Positions 53,787-62,259 are shown, counted from the stretch's first letter. The stretch is 64,000 nucleotides of DNA from JARYGU01 sp033795365 (GCA_033795365.1 JARYGU010000002.1:1-64000), one strand, 5' to 3'. The notes: generated from the letters alone by a model not told the origin. Numbers and translations are program-made.

Positions 53787-54764
53787 TCAGAAAAATGCGA
53801 GGATACGGAGATAGGGAGAAATCCTGTGGACCTTCCCGCCATAGGGTTCGACAAGGGCGCGCAGGGCGCGATCGGGATCCTTCAGATCATAGAGGCCGGT
53901 AACCCGCTGGGCGGCGAGCGAACTGCTCGGGATCTTCACCCAGGCCGGATGGTAGCGCTGCAGTTCTTCAACGACGGAGCCGATCGTCGCATCTTTGACG
54001 AAGAGCCGGCCGCTGCGCCAGGAGGCGATATCTTCCCCGGCGATGCTTTCCTTCTTCATGGCGCCGCTTTCCCGATCAACGACGACCATCTCTCCGGGAG
54101 AAAGTTCGAACGAGGTTCTGGCCGCGCCATCCATGGACAGGTCGACGAGGCCTTCCGCAAGCTCGACGGTGGTCTCGCTGCTGGATAATTTGACGTTGAA
54201 GGCGGTGCCGATGGCCGTCACTTTCACGCCGCCCGCGGTAACGACGAACGGCCGTTCCGGATCGGGAGCGACTTCGAAGAAGGCTTCGCCGGAAAGCAGG
54301 TCCAATCGTCTCGACGTATCCGTGATGTCGGCGTTGATCGCGCTGCCGGCGCTCAGCTCGACAGTGCTTGCGTCTTCCAGCGTGATCTTGCGGATTTCCG
54401 CGGTGTGGGTCGCATAATCGGCCTCGTAGAACGGCCGCATGTCGGACCAGGCGATCGACAGCGCCAGACAGGCCGCAGCGGCAGCGGTACCCATGCCCCA
54501 TGCCCGCCAGGGCTTTCGCACCGGCGGCGAAACGATTGCTGCAGGCTCCGGGTGCCAAAGCGGCCGATGAACAGGCGGAACCTGCCCGATCAGCTCCCAA
54601 CTGCGGCAGGCTTTCTCCCACGCCTTCTCATGCTCGGGCGATCGGCCGAGCCATGCGGCGAACTCCTCCAGCATCCGCTCGTCACGCGGCGTTTCCTGCA
54701 AGCGCAGAAACCAGTCCATTGCCTCTTCGATGGGGCTCGTGGAGTCTTCGTGCTGCCGCGTCAA
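53787..54764 (-). CDS. FecR-type anti-sigma regulator
   Basis: 325 residues. N-terminal cytoplasmic DUF4880-type segment (AMDWFLRLQETPRDERMLEE), one membrane helix (AWGMGTAAAAACLALSIAW), then the periplasmic FecR domain (LEDASTVELSAGSAI, LLSGEAFFEVAPDPERPF) and a C-terminal STN-like part (RSGRLFVKDATIGSVVEELQ). It relays the ligand-bound state of the outer-membrane receptor to the sigma factor encoded just upstream. Gap to the receptor gene is 109 bp. Confidence 0.94.
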   Translation of the reverse strand: MTRQHEDSTSPIEEAMDWFLRLQETPRDERMLEEFAAWLGRSPEHEKAWEKACRSWELIGQVPPVHRPLWHPEPAAIVSPPVRKPWRAWGMGTAAAAACLALSIAWSDMRPFYEADYATHTAEIRKITLEDASTVELSAGSAINADITDTSRRLDLLSGEAFFEVAPDPERPFVVTAGGVKVTAIGTAFNVKLSSSETTVELAEGLVDLSMDGAARTSFELSPGEMVVVDRESGAMKKESIAGEDIASWRSGRLFVKDATIGSVVEELQRYHPAWVKIPSSSLAAQRVTGLYDLKDPDRALRALVEPYGGKVHRISPYLRILAFF

Positions 54765-54816
54765 ATTTCACCTGCCTGAGAAGCCCGTACGTCAGCCGGC
54801 TTGGTATCCGACCTTT

Positions 54817-54842
54817 GCCTCGATCGTAAAGACGATCGAGGC
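54817..54842. repeat. Hairpin between sigma factor and FecR genes
   Basis: GCCTCGATCG (54817-54826) pairs perfectly with CGATCGAGGC (54833-54842) around TAAAGA. The T-run (GGATTTTTT) is on the plus strand, so as a terminator it points against the operon. On the minus strand it may be a processing or attenuation structure between the two genes. Confidence 0.6.
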
Positions 54843-54868
54843 AAGGATTTTTTCAACCCTTCCGATAT

Positions 54869-55387
54869 TCAGGAGATCGACGTGTCCAGTGCGAGCGCGA
54901 TCTTGAGCATGGCCGTGCGGACGTGCCGGTGAACGGTTGCCACCGACACATCGAGATGACCGGCGACTTCTGCCAGCGTATAGCCGCCGAACCGATACAT
55001 CTCCACGGCGATGCGGACATCCTGCGGCAGCTCGGAAAGCACCTGCGCGGTGATGCGCACCTGCTCGGAGAGGACGAGATTCTGTTCCGGCGTCGGCGCC
55101 GCCTGCGGAACGATCCAGTAGGGCGGGTCGCTGTCCTGCTCCCGTGCTTCGATTTTGCGGCGCTTCAGGAGGTCGAAAGACAGATTGCGCACGATGCCAT
55201 AGAGATAGGCGAGGGGCTGGCGCGCCGACACGGGATCGGCCTTGCCCGGTGCGAAGCGCATATATGCGTCCTGCACGATATCTTCGGCAGCCTCCCGCGA
55301 TCCCAATATGCGTGCGGAGTAATCGATCAACGCAGTGCGGTGTTCGAGATAAATTCCGTGATGTGTCTCGGTGGTCATGGACGGCAT
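54869..55387 (-). CDS. ECF sigma factor, FecI family
   Basis: 172 residues. Region 2 includes YSARILGSREAAEDIVQDAY and YLYGIVRNLSFDLLKRRK; region 4 includes LSELPQDVRIAVEMYRFGGY and LAEVAGHLDVSVATVHRHV with the helix-turn-helix. FecI-type sigma factors are released by FecR when the cognate receptor binds iron chelates or heme. It is first gene of the locus, 104 bp before fecR. The start is uncertain between two nearby ATG codons; neither has a good ribosome binding site. Confidence 0.94.
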   Translation of the reverse strand: MPSMTTETHHGIYLEHRTALIDYSARILGSREAAEDIVQDAYMRFAPGKADPVSARQPLAYLYGIVRNLSFDLLKRRKIEAREQDSDPPYWIVPQAAPTPEQNLVLSEQVRITAQVLSELPQDVRIAVEMYRFGGYTLAEVAGHLDVSVATVHRHVRTAMLKIALALDTSIS

Positions 55388-55512
55388 CGCTGGCCCGGTT
55401 CATCACTAGGGGCGATCCGTCACGTAGATGAAAACAGCGGCATTGTCAAAAAAACTAGTCTTTAAAACTCACCTTATATGGAGCGCCATTCGCAAGCCCG
55501 GATGAGGTGCGC

Positions 55513-55542
55513 AAAAAGGCCTCGCCGGGGGACGGCGAGGCC
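55513..55542 (-). terminator. Rho-independent terminator
   Basis: Perfect 10-bp stem GGCCTCGCCG (55518-55527)/CGGCGAGGCC (55533-55542). On the minus strand it is followed by TTTTTGCG, so it ends transcripts from the small genes at 55657-56162. Confidence 0.78.
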
Positions 55543-55656
55543 TCGGCCGAAGCCGTATGTTGATGGAGCTTCCCAATCAACACACCCGGATTATGACACA
55601 TATTTTGACGAATTTGAGTCGTTTCGCATTTGCGTCCGCGACTGAGGGTCCGCACC

Positions 55657-55917
55657 TCAGTCCTGTTCGCGCGTTCCGGGGGCGGCCGTCCTCTGGTCGT
55701 CGTCTTCCAGATCAGTCTTCACGATATAGGCATCGCCATGCTCCCGGACCGCTTCCGCCCGGGCGCGATTGTTGGCAAGATCGTCGGGGTCGACGCTGCT
55801 TTCGTCTTCAGCGGACTTCAGCTCGCTGTCGGTTTCGATCTGCTCGACCTTCTCTTCCGGAATATCGAGGGCGCCGCCGGTGGTTCGTTTCCTGTCGGTC
55901 TGCTTGTTCTCGCTCAT
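55657..55917 (-). CDS. Small acidic hydrophilic protein
   Basis: 86 residues beginning SENKQTDRKRTTGGALDIPE and with the central acidic run VEQIETDSELKSAEDESSVD. No hydrophobic core, so probably disordered or a DNA/protein-mimicking acidic protein. GGAGG lies before the ATG at 55917. It is 68 bp after the 58-residue gene, and both may share the putative EcfG promoter upstream of the latter. No function recognised. Confidence 0.72.
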   Translation of the reverse strand: MSENKQTDRKRTTGGALDIPEEKVEQIETDSELKSAEDESSVDPDDLANNRARAEAVREHGDAYIVKTDLEDDDQRTAAPGTREQD

Positions 55918-55985
55918 CGTGAATCCTCCGTTCGAGCGCGCCGCGGAACGGTTCACGGCAATGCCGCGCTTGTCCGCGGTGGCGT

Positions 55986-56162
55986 TCATTCCGTGGTGAG
56001 ATCGCCCGTCGCCGGTCCGGCGAAACGATCCATGGCGAAGGAGGTCCGGATTTCCTTCACCCTGTCCGTCTTCCCGGTCCTGACCGGGGTTTCCCAAGCG
56101 GCCGCCAGGAACACCGTTACGGCCGCCACATAACCTATTGCTGCGAGAGGTTTCGTCTGCAT
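55986..56162 (-). CDS. Small putative membrane-anchored or exported protein
   Basis: 58 residues, shorter than most gene-calling limits. The N-terminus MQTKPLAAIGYVAAVTVFLA is a single hydrophobic segment able to anchor or export the protein, followed by a basic stretch (GKTDRVKEIRTSFAMDR). AGGAG precedes the ATG at 56162 by 8 nt, and an EcfG-like promoter ends 25 nt upstream. Function unknown. Confidence 0.62.
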   Translation of the reverse strand: MQTKPLAAIGYVAAVTVFLAAAWETPVRTGKTDRVKEIRTSFAMDRFAGPATGDLTTE

Positions 56163-56186
56163 GGCCGAAGCTCCTGTTTGCGTAGA

Positions 56187-56212
56187 AACATGGCAGGGCC
56201 GGCAAATGTTCC
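56187..56212 (-). promoter_or_regulatory. Putative EcfG promoter of the small genes at 55657-56162
   Basis: On the minus strand GGAAC (56212-56208), 17 nt, then TGTT (56190-56187). Confidence 0.5.
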
Positions 56213-56397
56213 GGGCGCCTGAGCGGAGAATGTCCGGGTGTCCTGGATTTCGGGCGCCTTACGAAAGCCTTGATGATATCATCCACAGCCGGACGCTTCG
56301 CGATGCGGTCAATCGAGACGGGCAGGGTTGAGCGTTCCCGCTTCCGGGGGTAGGAGGAGGCGGGGCCTATCCGAATTCTACGAAAACAGGTGGCACT

Positions 56398-56979
56398 GTG
56401 ATCGATCCATATGAAACCCTCGGCATTTCCCGCGATGCGGACGAAAGGCAGGTGAGGGCAGCCTATCGCCGGTGCGCAAAGCAGGCCCATCCCGATTCGG
56501 GCGGGGATGCCAAGGCATTCGGCGACCTGAAGATCGCATATGAACTGCTGCAGGATCCTGTCCGGCGGAAGGTCTATGACGAGACCGGCTACGATCCGCA
56601 GCTTGCGGATGTGAAGGATCTCAAGGGTCTGGTGGTTCTCGAAAAATTCGTCAACGAGTTCATACTGGACGAAAGAGAGCCCGGCAGCTTCGATCCCATT
56701 GCCGCCATCCGCCGGAGGCTGACGGACGAGATCGTCAATGCCCGTTTTCACATATTGGAACTCGAAAGACACCGCAGCCGCATCAGGAACCATGTCGATC
56801 GTCTGGGCAAGCGGCCGGAATCCGACGTCTTCGGCACCATGCTGAGGGCCCGAAGCGACGCACTCGCCGAAGCGATAGAAAAGGCAGAGGGGCAGATCGA
56901 GGCCATCGAGCAGGCCTACGGCATGCTTGAAGGTTATTCCTACGAGGTCGAGTTGCCTCAGGCGAACGCCGCGGAATAG
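56398..56979 (+). CDS. J-domain (DnaJ-like) protein
   Basis: 193 residues. The N-terminal 65 residues are a J-domain: DPYETLGISRDADERQVRAA, the HPD tripeptide in KQAHPDSGGD and YELLQDPVRRKVYDETGYDP. There is no Gly/Phe or zinc-finger region, so it is a type III co-chaperone that recruits a DnaK-family protein through its own C-terminal domain (about 85-193), which is helical and charged. The GTG start at 56398 has a modest AGG site. Confidence 0.9.
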   Translation: MIDPYETLGISRDADERQVRAAYRRCAKQAHPDSGGDAKAFGDLKIAYELLQDPVRRKVYDETGYDPQLADVKDLKGLVVLEKFVNEFILDEREPGSFDPIAAIRRRLTDEIVNARFHILELERHRSRIRNHVDRLGKRPESDVFGTMLRARSDALAEAIEKAEGQIEAIEQAYGMLEGYSYEVELPQANAAE

Positions 56980-57116
56980 ACGTCGGGACATAATCCCCCC
57001 GCCTCCGGATCCCCCTGAGATCTGTCCGCCGGTTCCGGCAGGGCCGTAGCTACCCGCATCCCATGAATGATGCCCGGCTGGCGGCGGGCAAATTTTTTGC
57101 GAAATATGTTTGCATC

Positions 57117-57138
57117 CTAACTATCTTCATACTAACTA
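57117..57138 (+). promoter_or_regulatory. Direct repeat, possible MarR operator
   Basis: CTAACTA occurs at 57117-57123 and again at 57132-57138, start to start 15 bp, immediately before the MarR gene. AT-rich DNA (about 57091-57110) lies upstream. A binding site for the encoded repressor is plausible. Confidence 0.35.
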
Positions 57139-57144
57139 AATGGC

Positions 57145-57621
57145 ATGACAGATATAGACGCTCTCCGACGCACCTTCACCACCAATCTCCTGCAGACGGG
57201 CCGCCAGTGGCGGCGTGCCGTCGACCAGCAATTGGGCTCTCACGGTATTTCCGAAGCGTGCGCCGCGCCTCTCCTCTGGATCGGCCGTCTCGGCGGCGGC
57301 GTGAGGCAGATCGTCGTGGCAAATCACGTGGGCATAGAAGGAGCCTCGCTCGTCCGCCTGCTCGACCAGCTCGAGGAGCAGGGTCTGATCCTGCGCAAGA
57401 GCGATCCGGATGATCGAAGGGCCAATGGACTTTGGCTGACGGAGGAGGGCTCGCGGCTCGCGGAACATATGGAGAGTATCCTTGTTGGACTTCGCGCGCA
57501 GATCCTTGCCGATGTCAGCGAGGCGGATCTGCTGGCAGCGCTGAGAGTGCTGCAGGCCTTCGATGCCGCTGGCTCCATTCCGCTGCCGCGCGGCACCGTT
57601 CCTGCGGAGGCGCAACAGTGA
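57145..57621 (+). CDS. MarR family transcriptional regulator
   Basis: 158 residues of the winged-helix MarR family. VVANHVGIEGASLVRLLDQLEEQG is shortened here to its core, GIEGASLVRLLDQL, the recognition helix, followed by the wing KSDPDDRRANGLWLTEEG with the conserved DxRxxxxxLT pattern. It usually represses its own operon and is relieved by aromatic ligands. Its stop overlaps the FUSC start by GTGA. No clear ribosome binding site precedes the ATG. Confidence 0.93.
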   Translation: MTDIDALRRTFTTNLLQTGRQWRRAVDQQLGSHGISEACAAPLLWIGRLGGGVRQIVVANHVGIEGASLVRLLDQLEEQGLILRKSDPDDRRANGLWLTEEGSRLAEHMESILVGLRAQILADVSEADLLAALRVLQAFDAAGSIPLPRGTVPAEAQQ

Positions 57622-59681
57622 CGTTTCCCACCTGGCGCGACTGGCTGTTTTCGGGCAAGGCGTTTCTCGCCTCCATGCTCGCGCTCTACATTGCGCTCTG
57701 GCTTGATCTCCAGCGCCCTTACTGGGCGATGGCTGCGGTCTACGTCGTCGCCAATCCGCTTGCCGGCGCAACGAGTTCCAAAGGCCTTTACCGCGCGCTC
57801 GGAACCCTGCTCGGCGCGAGCGCCGCCGTGTTCTTCGTGCCGCTGCTCGTCAATGCCCCGGAGCTTCTGAGCCTTGCCGTTGCGCTTTGGACCGGCACCC
57901 TGCTCTACATATCGATGCTCGATCGCACGCCCCGCAGCTATGTCTTCATGCTGGCCGGCTATTCATTGCCGCTGATCGCGTTGCCGACCGTCGGAGCGCC
58001 GGAAACCATATTCGACACGGCGCTGGCGCGGTGCCAGGAGATCATTCTCGGCATTACCTGCGCCAGCGTCGTCAGCGCGGTGGTCTTTCCCACGAGCCTG
58101 AGCACGGCATTCCAGGTGCGCATCTCGTCCTGGCTCGCCGATGCGGGCGCATGGGCGAACGATATCCTGCGGCGCGGCGGCGCATCGCCGGTCACCCCGT
58201 TCAACCGCCAGAAGCTTGCCGCGGATATTTCCGGGCTCGACATGATGATCAGCCAGCTCGGCTACGATGCGGGAACGCGCGAGATCGTGCGGCATGCGCG
58301 GGAACTGAGGGGGCGTCTGATGATGCTGCTTCCGCTTTTCTCCTCGCTCGCTGATCGGCTGCACGCGCTGAAGGCGACTGAAGGCGGCATCCCTGCGGAA
58401 ATCCAGCCGCTGCTGGACGATATCGCCGGATGGATGGAGGGAGAGGAAAACGCCTCGCTGCAACAGGTGGAGGATGGGCTTGCCGGGCTGCAGAAGCTTG
58501 AGCATTCCCACCGTGCGCAATGGGACAGGCTTCTGATCTCCAGCGCACTTGCAAGGCTGCGCGAGATCGTCGACGTCTGGCAGGACTGCCTGACGCTGCG
58601 CGAGCAGATCGCCGCCGGCCGGCAGGCCGGAAGCTGGAAACCGAAATTCCGCCATCGCCGCGTCGTCGGCCGGGCGCGATACCATGATTACGGAATGATC
58701 CTGTTTGCGACCGGTTCGGCCGTGGCGGCGACGCTTCTGGCCAGCCTCATCTGGATCGAGACCGGATGGCAGAACGGCGCAGGCTTCGTCATGATGACCG
58801 CTGTCGCCTGTTCCTTCTTCGCCGCTCTCGACCGGCCCGCACCGATGATATTGTCGATGTTCATCTGGTGTGCGGTCAGCCTGGTCGTCTCCTTCGTCTA
58901 TGTCTTTGCGATCCTGCCGGGCATCCAGAGCTACGAGATGCTTGTGGTGGTCTTTGCGGTGCCGTTTCTCATTCTCGGGACGCTTATTCCTCGGCCGCAA
59001 TACATGATGCTCGGAATGCTGCTCGCAGTGAATACCGCGTCCTTCGTCGCCCTGCAGAACCGCTACGGTGCCGATTTCACCACATTCGCCAATGAGGCGA
59101 TCGCCGCGCTCGCCGGGATCGGTTTCGCGCTCGTATGGACCCAGGTCGCGCGGCCGTTCGGAGCGGAGATCGCGGCACGACGGCTGGTCCGCGCGGGCTG
59201 GTCGGATCTGGCCGAGACGGCGGCAGGCGAAAGGCGGCAGGATCACGAGAGCCTTGCCGGCCGGATGCTCGACCGGCTGGGGCAGCTCGTTCCCCGGCTC
59301 GCCGCGCTGGAGGATCGTGAACTGGCCAAAGTAGACGGTTTCGCGGAGGTACGGCTCGGCTTCAACATTCTCGTGCTCCAGCGAGAGCGGCGCCGGCTTC
59401 GCGGCGCAAGTGCCGCGGCAATCGGTTCGCTCCTTTCGGAAATAGCCGATTTTTTCAAGGAGCGGGTGAAGCGCGGCGCCGCCTTGCAGCCCCCGGAAGC
59501 CATTCGGGCTTCGGTCGACCGGACATTGCGGATCCTGCTGCTCGAACATGCCGAGCGCGGCCGCGAGGCGATCGATGCGCTCGTGGGCGTCAGGCGCGGT
59601 CTTTTCCCGGACGCGCCTGGGCCTTCGGAGGCGGATAGCGCCGCCCTCTCTTCCTTATTGCTGCCATTGGCCGCGGAGTAA
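57618..59681 (+). CDS. FUSC family efflux transporter (AaeB-like)
   Basis: 687 residues with two blocks of transmembrane helices (about 15-165 and 350-480, for example FLASMLALYIALWLDLQRPY and the YPYWAMAAVYVVANPL-type start) separated by soluble stretches, the fusaric acid resistance/AaeB layout. RPYWAMAAVYVVANP and LGTLLGASAAVFFVP are conserved family segments. It is the membrane component of an HlyD-dependent pump for aromatic carboxylic acids. GTG at 57618 overlaps the MarR stop as GTGA. Confidence 0.93.
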   Translation: MTFPTWRDWLFSGKAFLASMLALYIALWLDLQRPYWAMAAVYVVANPLAGATSSKGLYRALGTLLGASAAVFFVPLLVNAPELLSLAVALWTGTLLYISMLDRTPRSYVFMLAGYSLPLIALPTVGAPETIFDTALARCQEIILGITCASVVSAVVFPTSLSTAFQVRISSWLADAGAWANDILRRGGASPVTPFNRQKLAADISGLDMMISQLGYDAGTREIVRHARELRGRLMMLLPLFSSLADRLHALKATEGGIPAEIQPLLDDIAGWMEGEENASLQQVEDGLAGLQKLEHSHRAQWDRLLISSALARLREIVDVWQDCLTLREQIAAGRQAGSWKPKFRHRRVVGRARYHDYGMILFATGSAVAATLLASLIWIETGWQNGAGFVMMTAVACSFFAALDRPAPMILSMFIWCAVSLVVSFVYVFAILPGIQSYEMLVVVFAVPFLILGTLIPRPQYMMLGMLLAVNTASFVALQNRYGADFTTFANEAIAALAGIGFALVWTQVARPFGAEIAARRLVRAGWSDLAETAAGERRQDHESLAGRMLDRLGQLVPRLAALEDRELAKVDGFAEVRLGFNILVLQRERRRLRGASAAAIGSLLSEIADFFKERVKRGAALQPPEAIRASVDRTLRILLLEHAERGREAIDALVGVRRGLFPDAPGPSEADSAALSSLLLPLAAE

Positions 59682-59687
59682 CCGGAC

Positions 59688-59897
59688 ATGCCTGCCGAAG
59701 TCGATATCTATGGTGTTTATCTTCCGAGCCTGCTGGTGCTGATGTTCGTCGCCTTCATCATCAGCATCGCCGTTCGGCGCCTTCTGGCATGGTTCGGGGC
59801 CTATGCGCTGGTTTGGCATCGCGGGCTTTTCGACCTTGCTCTCTATGTCCTGCTGCTTGGCGGCGTTTCTTCATTCACGCGTTGGTTACTGGTATGA
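59688..59897 (+). CDS. DUF1656 family membrane protein
   Basis: 69 residues with two transmembrane helices (LPSLLVLMFVAFIISIAV and LFDLALYVLLLGGVSSF). AEVDIYGVYLPSLL is the conserved DUF1656 opening. These small proteins sit between FUSC and HlyD genes in AaeAB-type systems (AaeX). It begins 6 nt after the FUSC stop and overlaps the HlyD start by 4 nt. Confidence 0.93.
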   Translation: MPAEVDIYGVYLPSLLVLMFVAFIISIAVRRLLAWFGAYALVWHRGLFDLALYVLLLGGVSSFTRWLLV

Positions 59898-60757
59898 AAA
59901 AGAGTCTGAAAACGGCGGGGCGCGTCCTCGTCACATTGATCGTCGTCGCCGCCGCCTTTGGGGTCGGCCGCGAATTGTGGAACCACTATCTCAACGATCC
60001 CTGGACGAGGGATGCGCGTCTTCGCGCGGACGTGATCGGCATAGCGCCCGACGTCTCGGGGCTTGTCAGCGAGGTGGTGGTGAAGGACAACCAACCCGTC
60101 AAGAAGGGCGATGTGCTGTTCCGGGTCGACCGGGAGAGATTCGCGATCGCACTTGCGCAAGCCGAGGCGGCCCTCGAAGGCCGCAAGGCGGCGTTCGATC
60201 AGGCCCGCAGGGACAGGGAGCGCCAGGAAAGGCTCGGCGAGGCCGCGTCCGTGCAGCAGAAGGAGCAGGCGAAGACCGCCGAAAACCAGGCTGAGGCGAA
60301 TTATCGTCAGGCTGTCGCGGACCGCGATCTCGCACGCCTCAACCTCGACCGTTCGCAAATCAGGGCGCCAGTCAACGGGACCGTTTCCAATCTCAGCCTG
60401 AGGCCGGGCGACTATGTCAGCGCAGGCGTTGCTAGGGTCGCGCTGGTGGATTCGGATTCCCTGCGCGTGGAAGGGTATTTCGAGGAAACGAAGCTTCCGC
60501 GCGTGCATGTCGGCGACAGGGTCTCGATACGCCTGATGGGGCAGGCCGGACTGCTGCAGGGCCATGTGGAGAGCATTGCGACCGGCATCGAGGACCGGGA
60601 GCGGACCGCCGGATCGGGTCTGCTTGCCAATATCAACCCGACGTTCAGCTGGGTGCGCCTTGCTCAGCGCGTCCCCGTCCGCATCGCCCTCGACCGGGTG
60701 CCGGACGGCGCGCATCTGATCGCCGGATTGACGGCAACGGTGGAGGTTCTGCCATGA
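59894..60757 (+). CDS. HlyD family membrane fusion protein (AaeA-like)
   Basis: 287 residues. One N-terminal membrane helix (VLVTLIVVAAAFGVG), then the periplasmic adaptor: a biotinyl-lipoyl half (IAPDVSGLVSEVVVKDNQPV), a coiled-coil hairpin (about 90-150) and the second lipoyl half (IRAPVNGTVSNLSLRPGDYV). It bridges the FUSC pump to an outer-membrane channel encoded elsewhere. The ATG overlaps the DUF1656 stop by ATGA. Last gene of the operon. Confidence 0.94.
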   Translation: MKKSLKTAGRVLVTLIVVAAAFGVGRELWNHYLNDPWTRDARLRADVIGIAPDVSGLVSEVVVKDNQPVKKGDVLFRVDRERFAIALAQAEAALEGRKAAFDQARRDRERQERLGEAASVQQKEQAKTAENQAEANYRQAVADRDLARLNLDRSQIRAPVNGTVSNLSLRPGDYVSAGVARVALVDSDSLRVEGYFEETKLPRVHVGDRVSIRLMGQAGLLQGHVESIATGIEDRERTAGSGLLANINPTFSWVRLAQRVPVRIALDRVPDGAHLIAGLTATVEVLP

Positions 60758-60851
60758 CGGCACCGGCGCGGCCTCCAATTCGCGCAACCGTTTCTTAAAC
60801 ACCGCATCTCACATTGGCGCGATCCCGATCGAAACATGTTGAAAATATAAA

Positions 60852-60878
60852 GCCGTCCGATACTCTTGACCGGACGGC
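60852..60878 (+). terminator. Hairpin downstream of the efflux operon
   Basis: GCCGTCCG (60852-60859) pairs with CGGACGGC (60871-60878). The loop is 11 nt and no T-run follows, so termination is tentative. Confidence 0.4.
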
Positions 60879-60925
60879 ATGAAAGCCGGTGCAATGCCTG
60901 TGTTCGCACAACTGGGGAGTGCGCC

Positions 60926-61132
60926 ATGTTGCTGGGAATTGCTTGGCCGAAGGAGCCCATTCAGTCCGAAGAGCTGGACATGTTGCAGGAACTGCTTCGC
61001 CAATGGTGCGAGGAGCATGACTGCGATATCAAAGGGCCGGAGGCGAACTCGGTTGCCAAGGAACTCATAAGCTGGTTCGAATTCGGCATAAAGGACAAGG
61101 CTCGGCTCAGAAAGATCATCAGAACGTCCTGA
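60926..61132 (+). CDS. Conserved hypothetical small protein
   Basis: 68 residues starting LLGIAWPKEPIQSEELDMLQ and continuing LLRQWCEEHDCDIKGPEANS and KELISWFEFGIKDKARLRKI. Predominantly helical with a Cys pair; soluble. GGAG lies 7 nt before the ATG at 60926. No function recognised. Confidence 0.72.
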   Translation: MLLGIAWPKEPIQSEELDMLQELLRQWCEEHDCDIKGPEANSVAKELISWFEFGIKDKARLRKIIRTS

Positions 61133-61182
61133 GAGTTTTTGGGCCGCAGACATTCGGTTCCACGCTACCGCCCGGCCGGCAT

Positions 61183-61374
61183 CTACGGAATGAAGGAGGA
61201 TGGGTTCTGTCTCGCCTTCATGAAAAGGTCCAGTTCGATCTTCGACGGGCCGAAATTTCTGAACAGCTTCGCCGCTTCCTTCTCCTCAAGGCCATACATC
61301 TTGCGAAATTCCTCAAGCGTATAGAGTTCGCCGGTCAGGCGCCGGTGGCCAGGAGGTAGTTCTTCTTTGTCCAT
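61183..61374 (-). CDS. Conserved hypothetical small protein
   Basis: 63 residues with ELPPGHRRLTGELYTLEEF and YGLEEKEAAKLFRNFGPSKI. Helical and charged. GGAGG lies before the ATG at 61374 and fixes the start. Weak EcfG-like promoter (GGAAC-N16-CATT) upstream. Function unknown. Confidence 0.7.
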   Translation of the reverse strand: MDKEELPPGHRRLTGELYTLEEFRKMYGLEEKEAAKLFRNFGPSKIELDLFMKARQNPSSFIP

Positions 61375-61544
61375 TTCTTCCTCCGTTGTTTTGCGCCTCA
61401 ATGCGGCTTGACATCGGAGGTTCCCGTTCTTGGAAAAAATCTTGAAGGAAGTTCGCGGCGAGACGCGTGAGGGCTTTATAACGGCGCGCGATATCGATGA
61501 ATGCACGGAACCGCGGGTTCGTTCACCGGCTGCAACGGTTGAGA

Positions 61545-61814
61545 TCAGACCAAGGTCCCCCAGTTGTCGTCCCACTCCACTCCCTCGGTCAGCTCTACGA
61601 AGATCGGATGGCTGTCGTCGCCGCGGGCATGGCTTTCGGCGATCTCGAACGCCTCGCGCGGAGCCATCTCCTCTCCGGGAAAGGTTTCGTCTTCTTGTCC
61701 TGGTTCGGCGAGCCGGCGCACATATCCGCGTATTTCATCCCCTGAGTGATAGAATTTGACGACGATCGATCCGGGGACGGCGATGCCATTTTCGAAGCGG
61801 CGATAGGTTTTCAT
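61545..61814 (-). CDS. Conserved hypothetical protein
   Basis: 89 residues. KTYRRFENGIAVPGSIVVKF and EIRGYVRRLAEPGQEDETF point to a small beta-rich domain, and the acidic C-terminus reads GVEWDDNWGTLV. GGGAG precedes the ATG at 61814. No membrane segment or signal peptide. No function recognised. Confidence 0.75.
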   Translation of the reverse strand: MKTYRRFENGIAVPGSIVVKFYHSGDEIRGYVRRLAEPGQEDETFPGEEMAPREAFEIAESHARGDDSHPIFVELTEGVEWDDNWGTLV

Positions 61815-62007
61815 GGTAATCTCCCTTCGGCTATGGAAGCAAAGCCTGCATCAGGGAAATGTTCCCCGGCGGCTTGCGAGTAACTGCGCCGAATCGGGAC
61901 GTCGCATTAGCTATAGGTAAAAAATATTGTCGTTGTCATTGAACCAATATAAGCATTCCGCGTTGTTAAGCCGTCAAATGTTAGTTCGTTCATCAGGAGG
62001 CACATTC

Positions 62008-62259
62008 ATGAGAATGTTATTCGTATTGGGTTTGGTCGGGCTTTCCCTGGCAAGCTGCACCTCGACCGAGAAGGGAGCGACCATCGGTGCCGTTTCCGGC
62101 GCAGCCATCGGCGGTGCTGTCTCCGGTGACCTAGGCGGCGCGATCGTAGGCGGTGCGGTGGGCGGTATTGCCGGTGCCGCTATCGGCCATGTCGCCGACC
62201 GCCCCGGCCATTGCTACTATCGGGATCGCTACGGCCGGCGCTACGTCGACCGCTGCTAA
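62008..62259 (+). CDS. Glycine-zipper lipoprotein
   Basis: 83 residues. Lipoprotein signal peptide with lipobox LSLASC, then a Gly/Ala zipper (GAVSGAAIGGAVSGDLGGAI and GGAVGGIAGAAIGHV) and a short tail (CYYRDRYGRRYVDRC) with two Cys. AGGAGG 7 nt before ATG 62008 fixes the start. It belongs to the same general type as the lipoprotein at 50628-50834. It probably lies in the envelope; role unknown. A terminator follows. Confidence 0.85.
   Translation: MRMLFVLGLVGLSLASCTSTEKGATIGAVSGAAIGGAVSGDLGGAIVGGAVGGIAGAAIGHVADRPGHCYYRDRYGRRYVDRC

Noticed and set aside
55455..55655. 66-codon minus-strand frame
   Set aside because: It passes through the terminator at 55513-55542 and has no ribosome binding site.
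61400..61424. Weak EcfG-like site (GGAAC-N16-CATT) before the gene at 61183
   Set aside because: The -10 element lacks GTT, so it was kept out of the feature list. Similar weak sites at 49589-49613 (ATTT), 61841-61865 (CTTT) and near 33936 (GGTC) were treated the same way.
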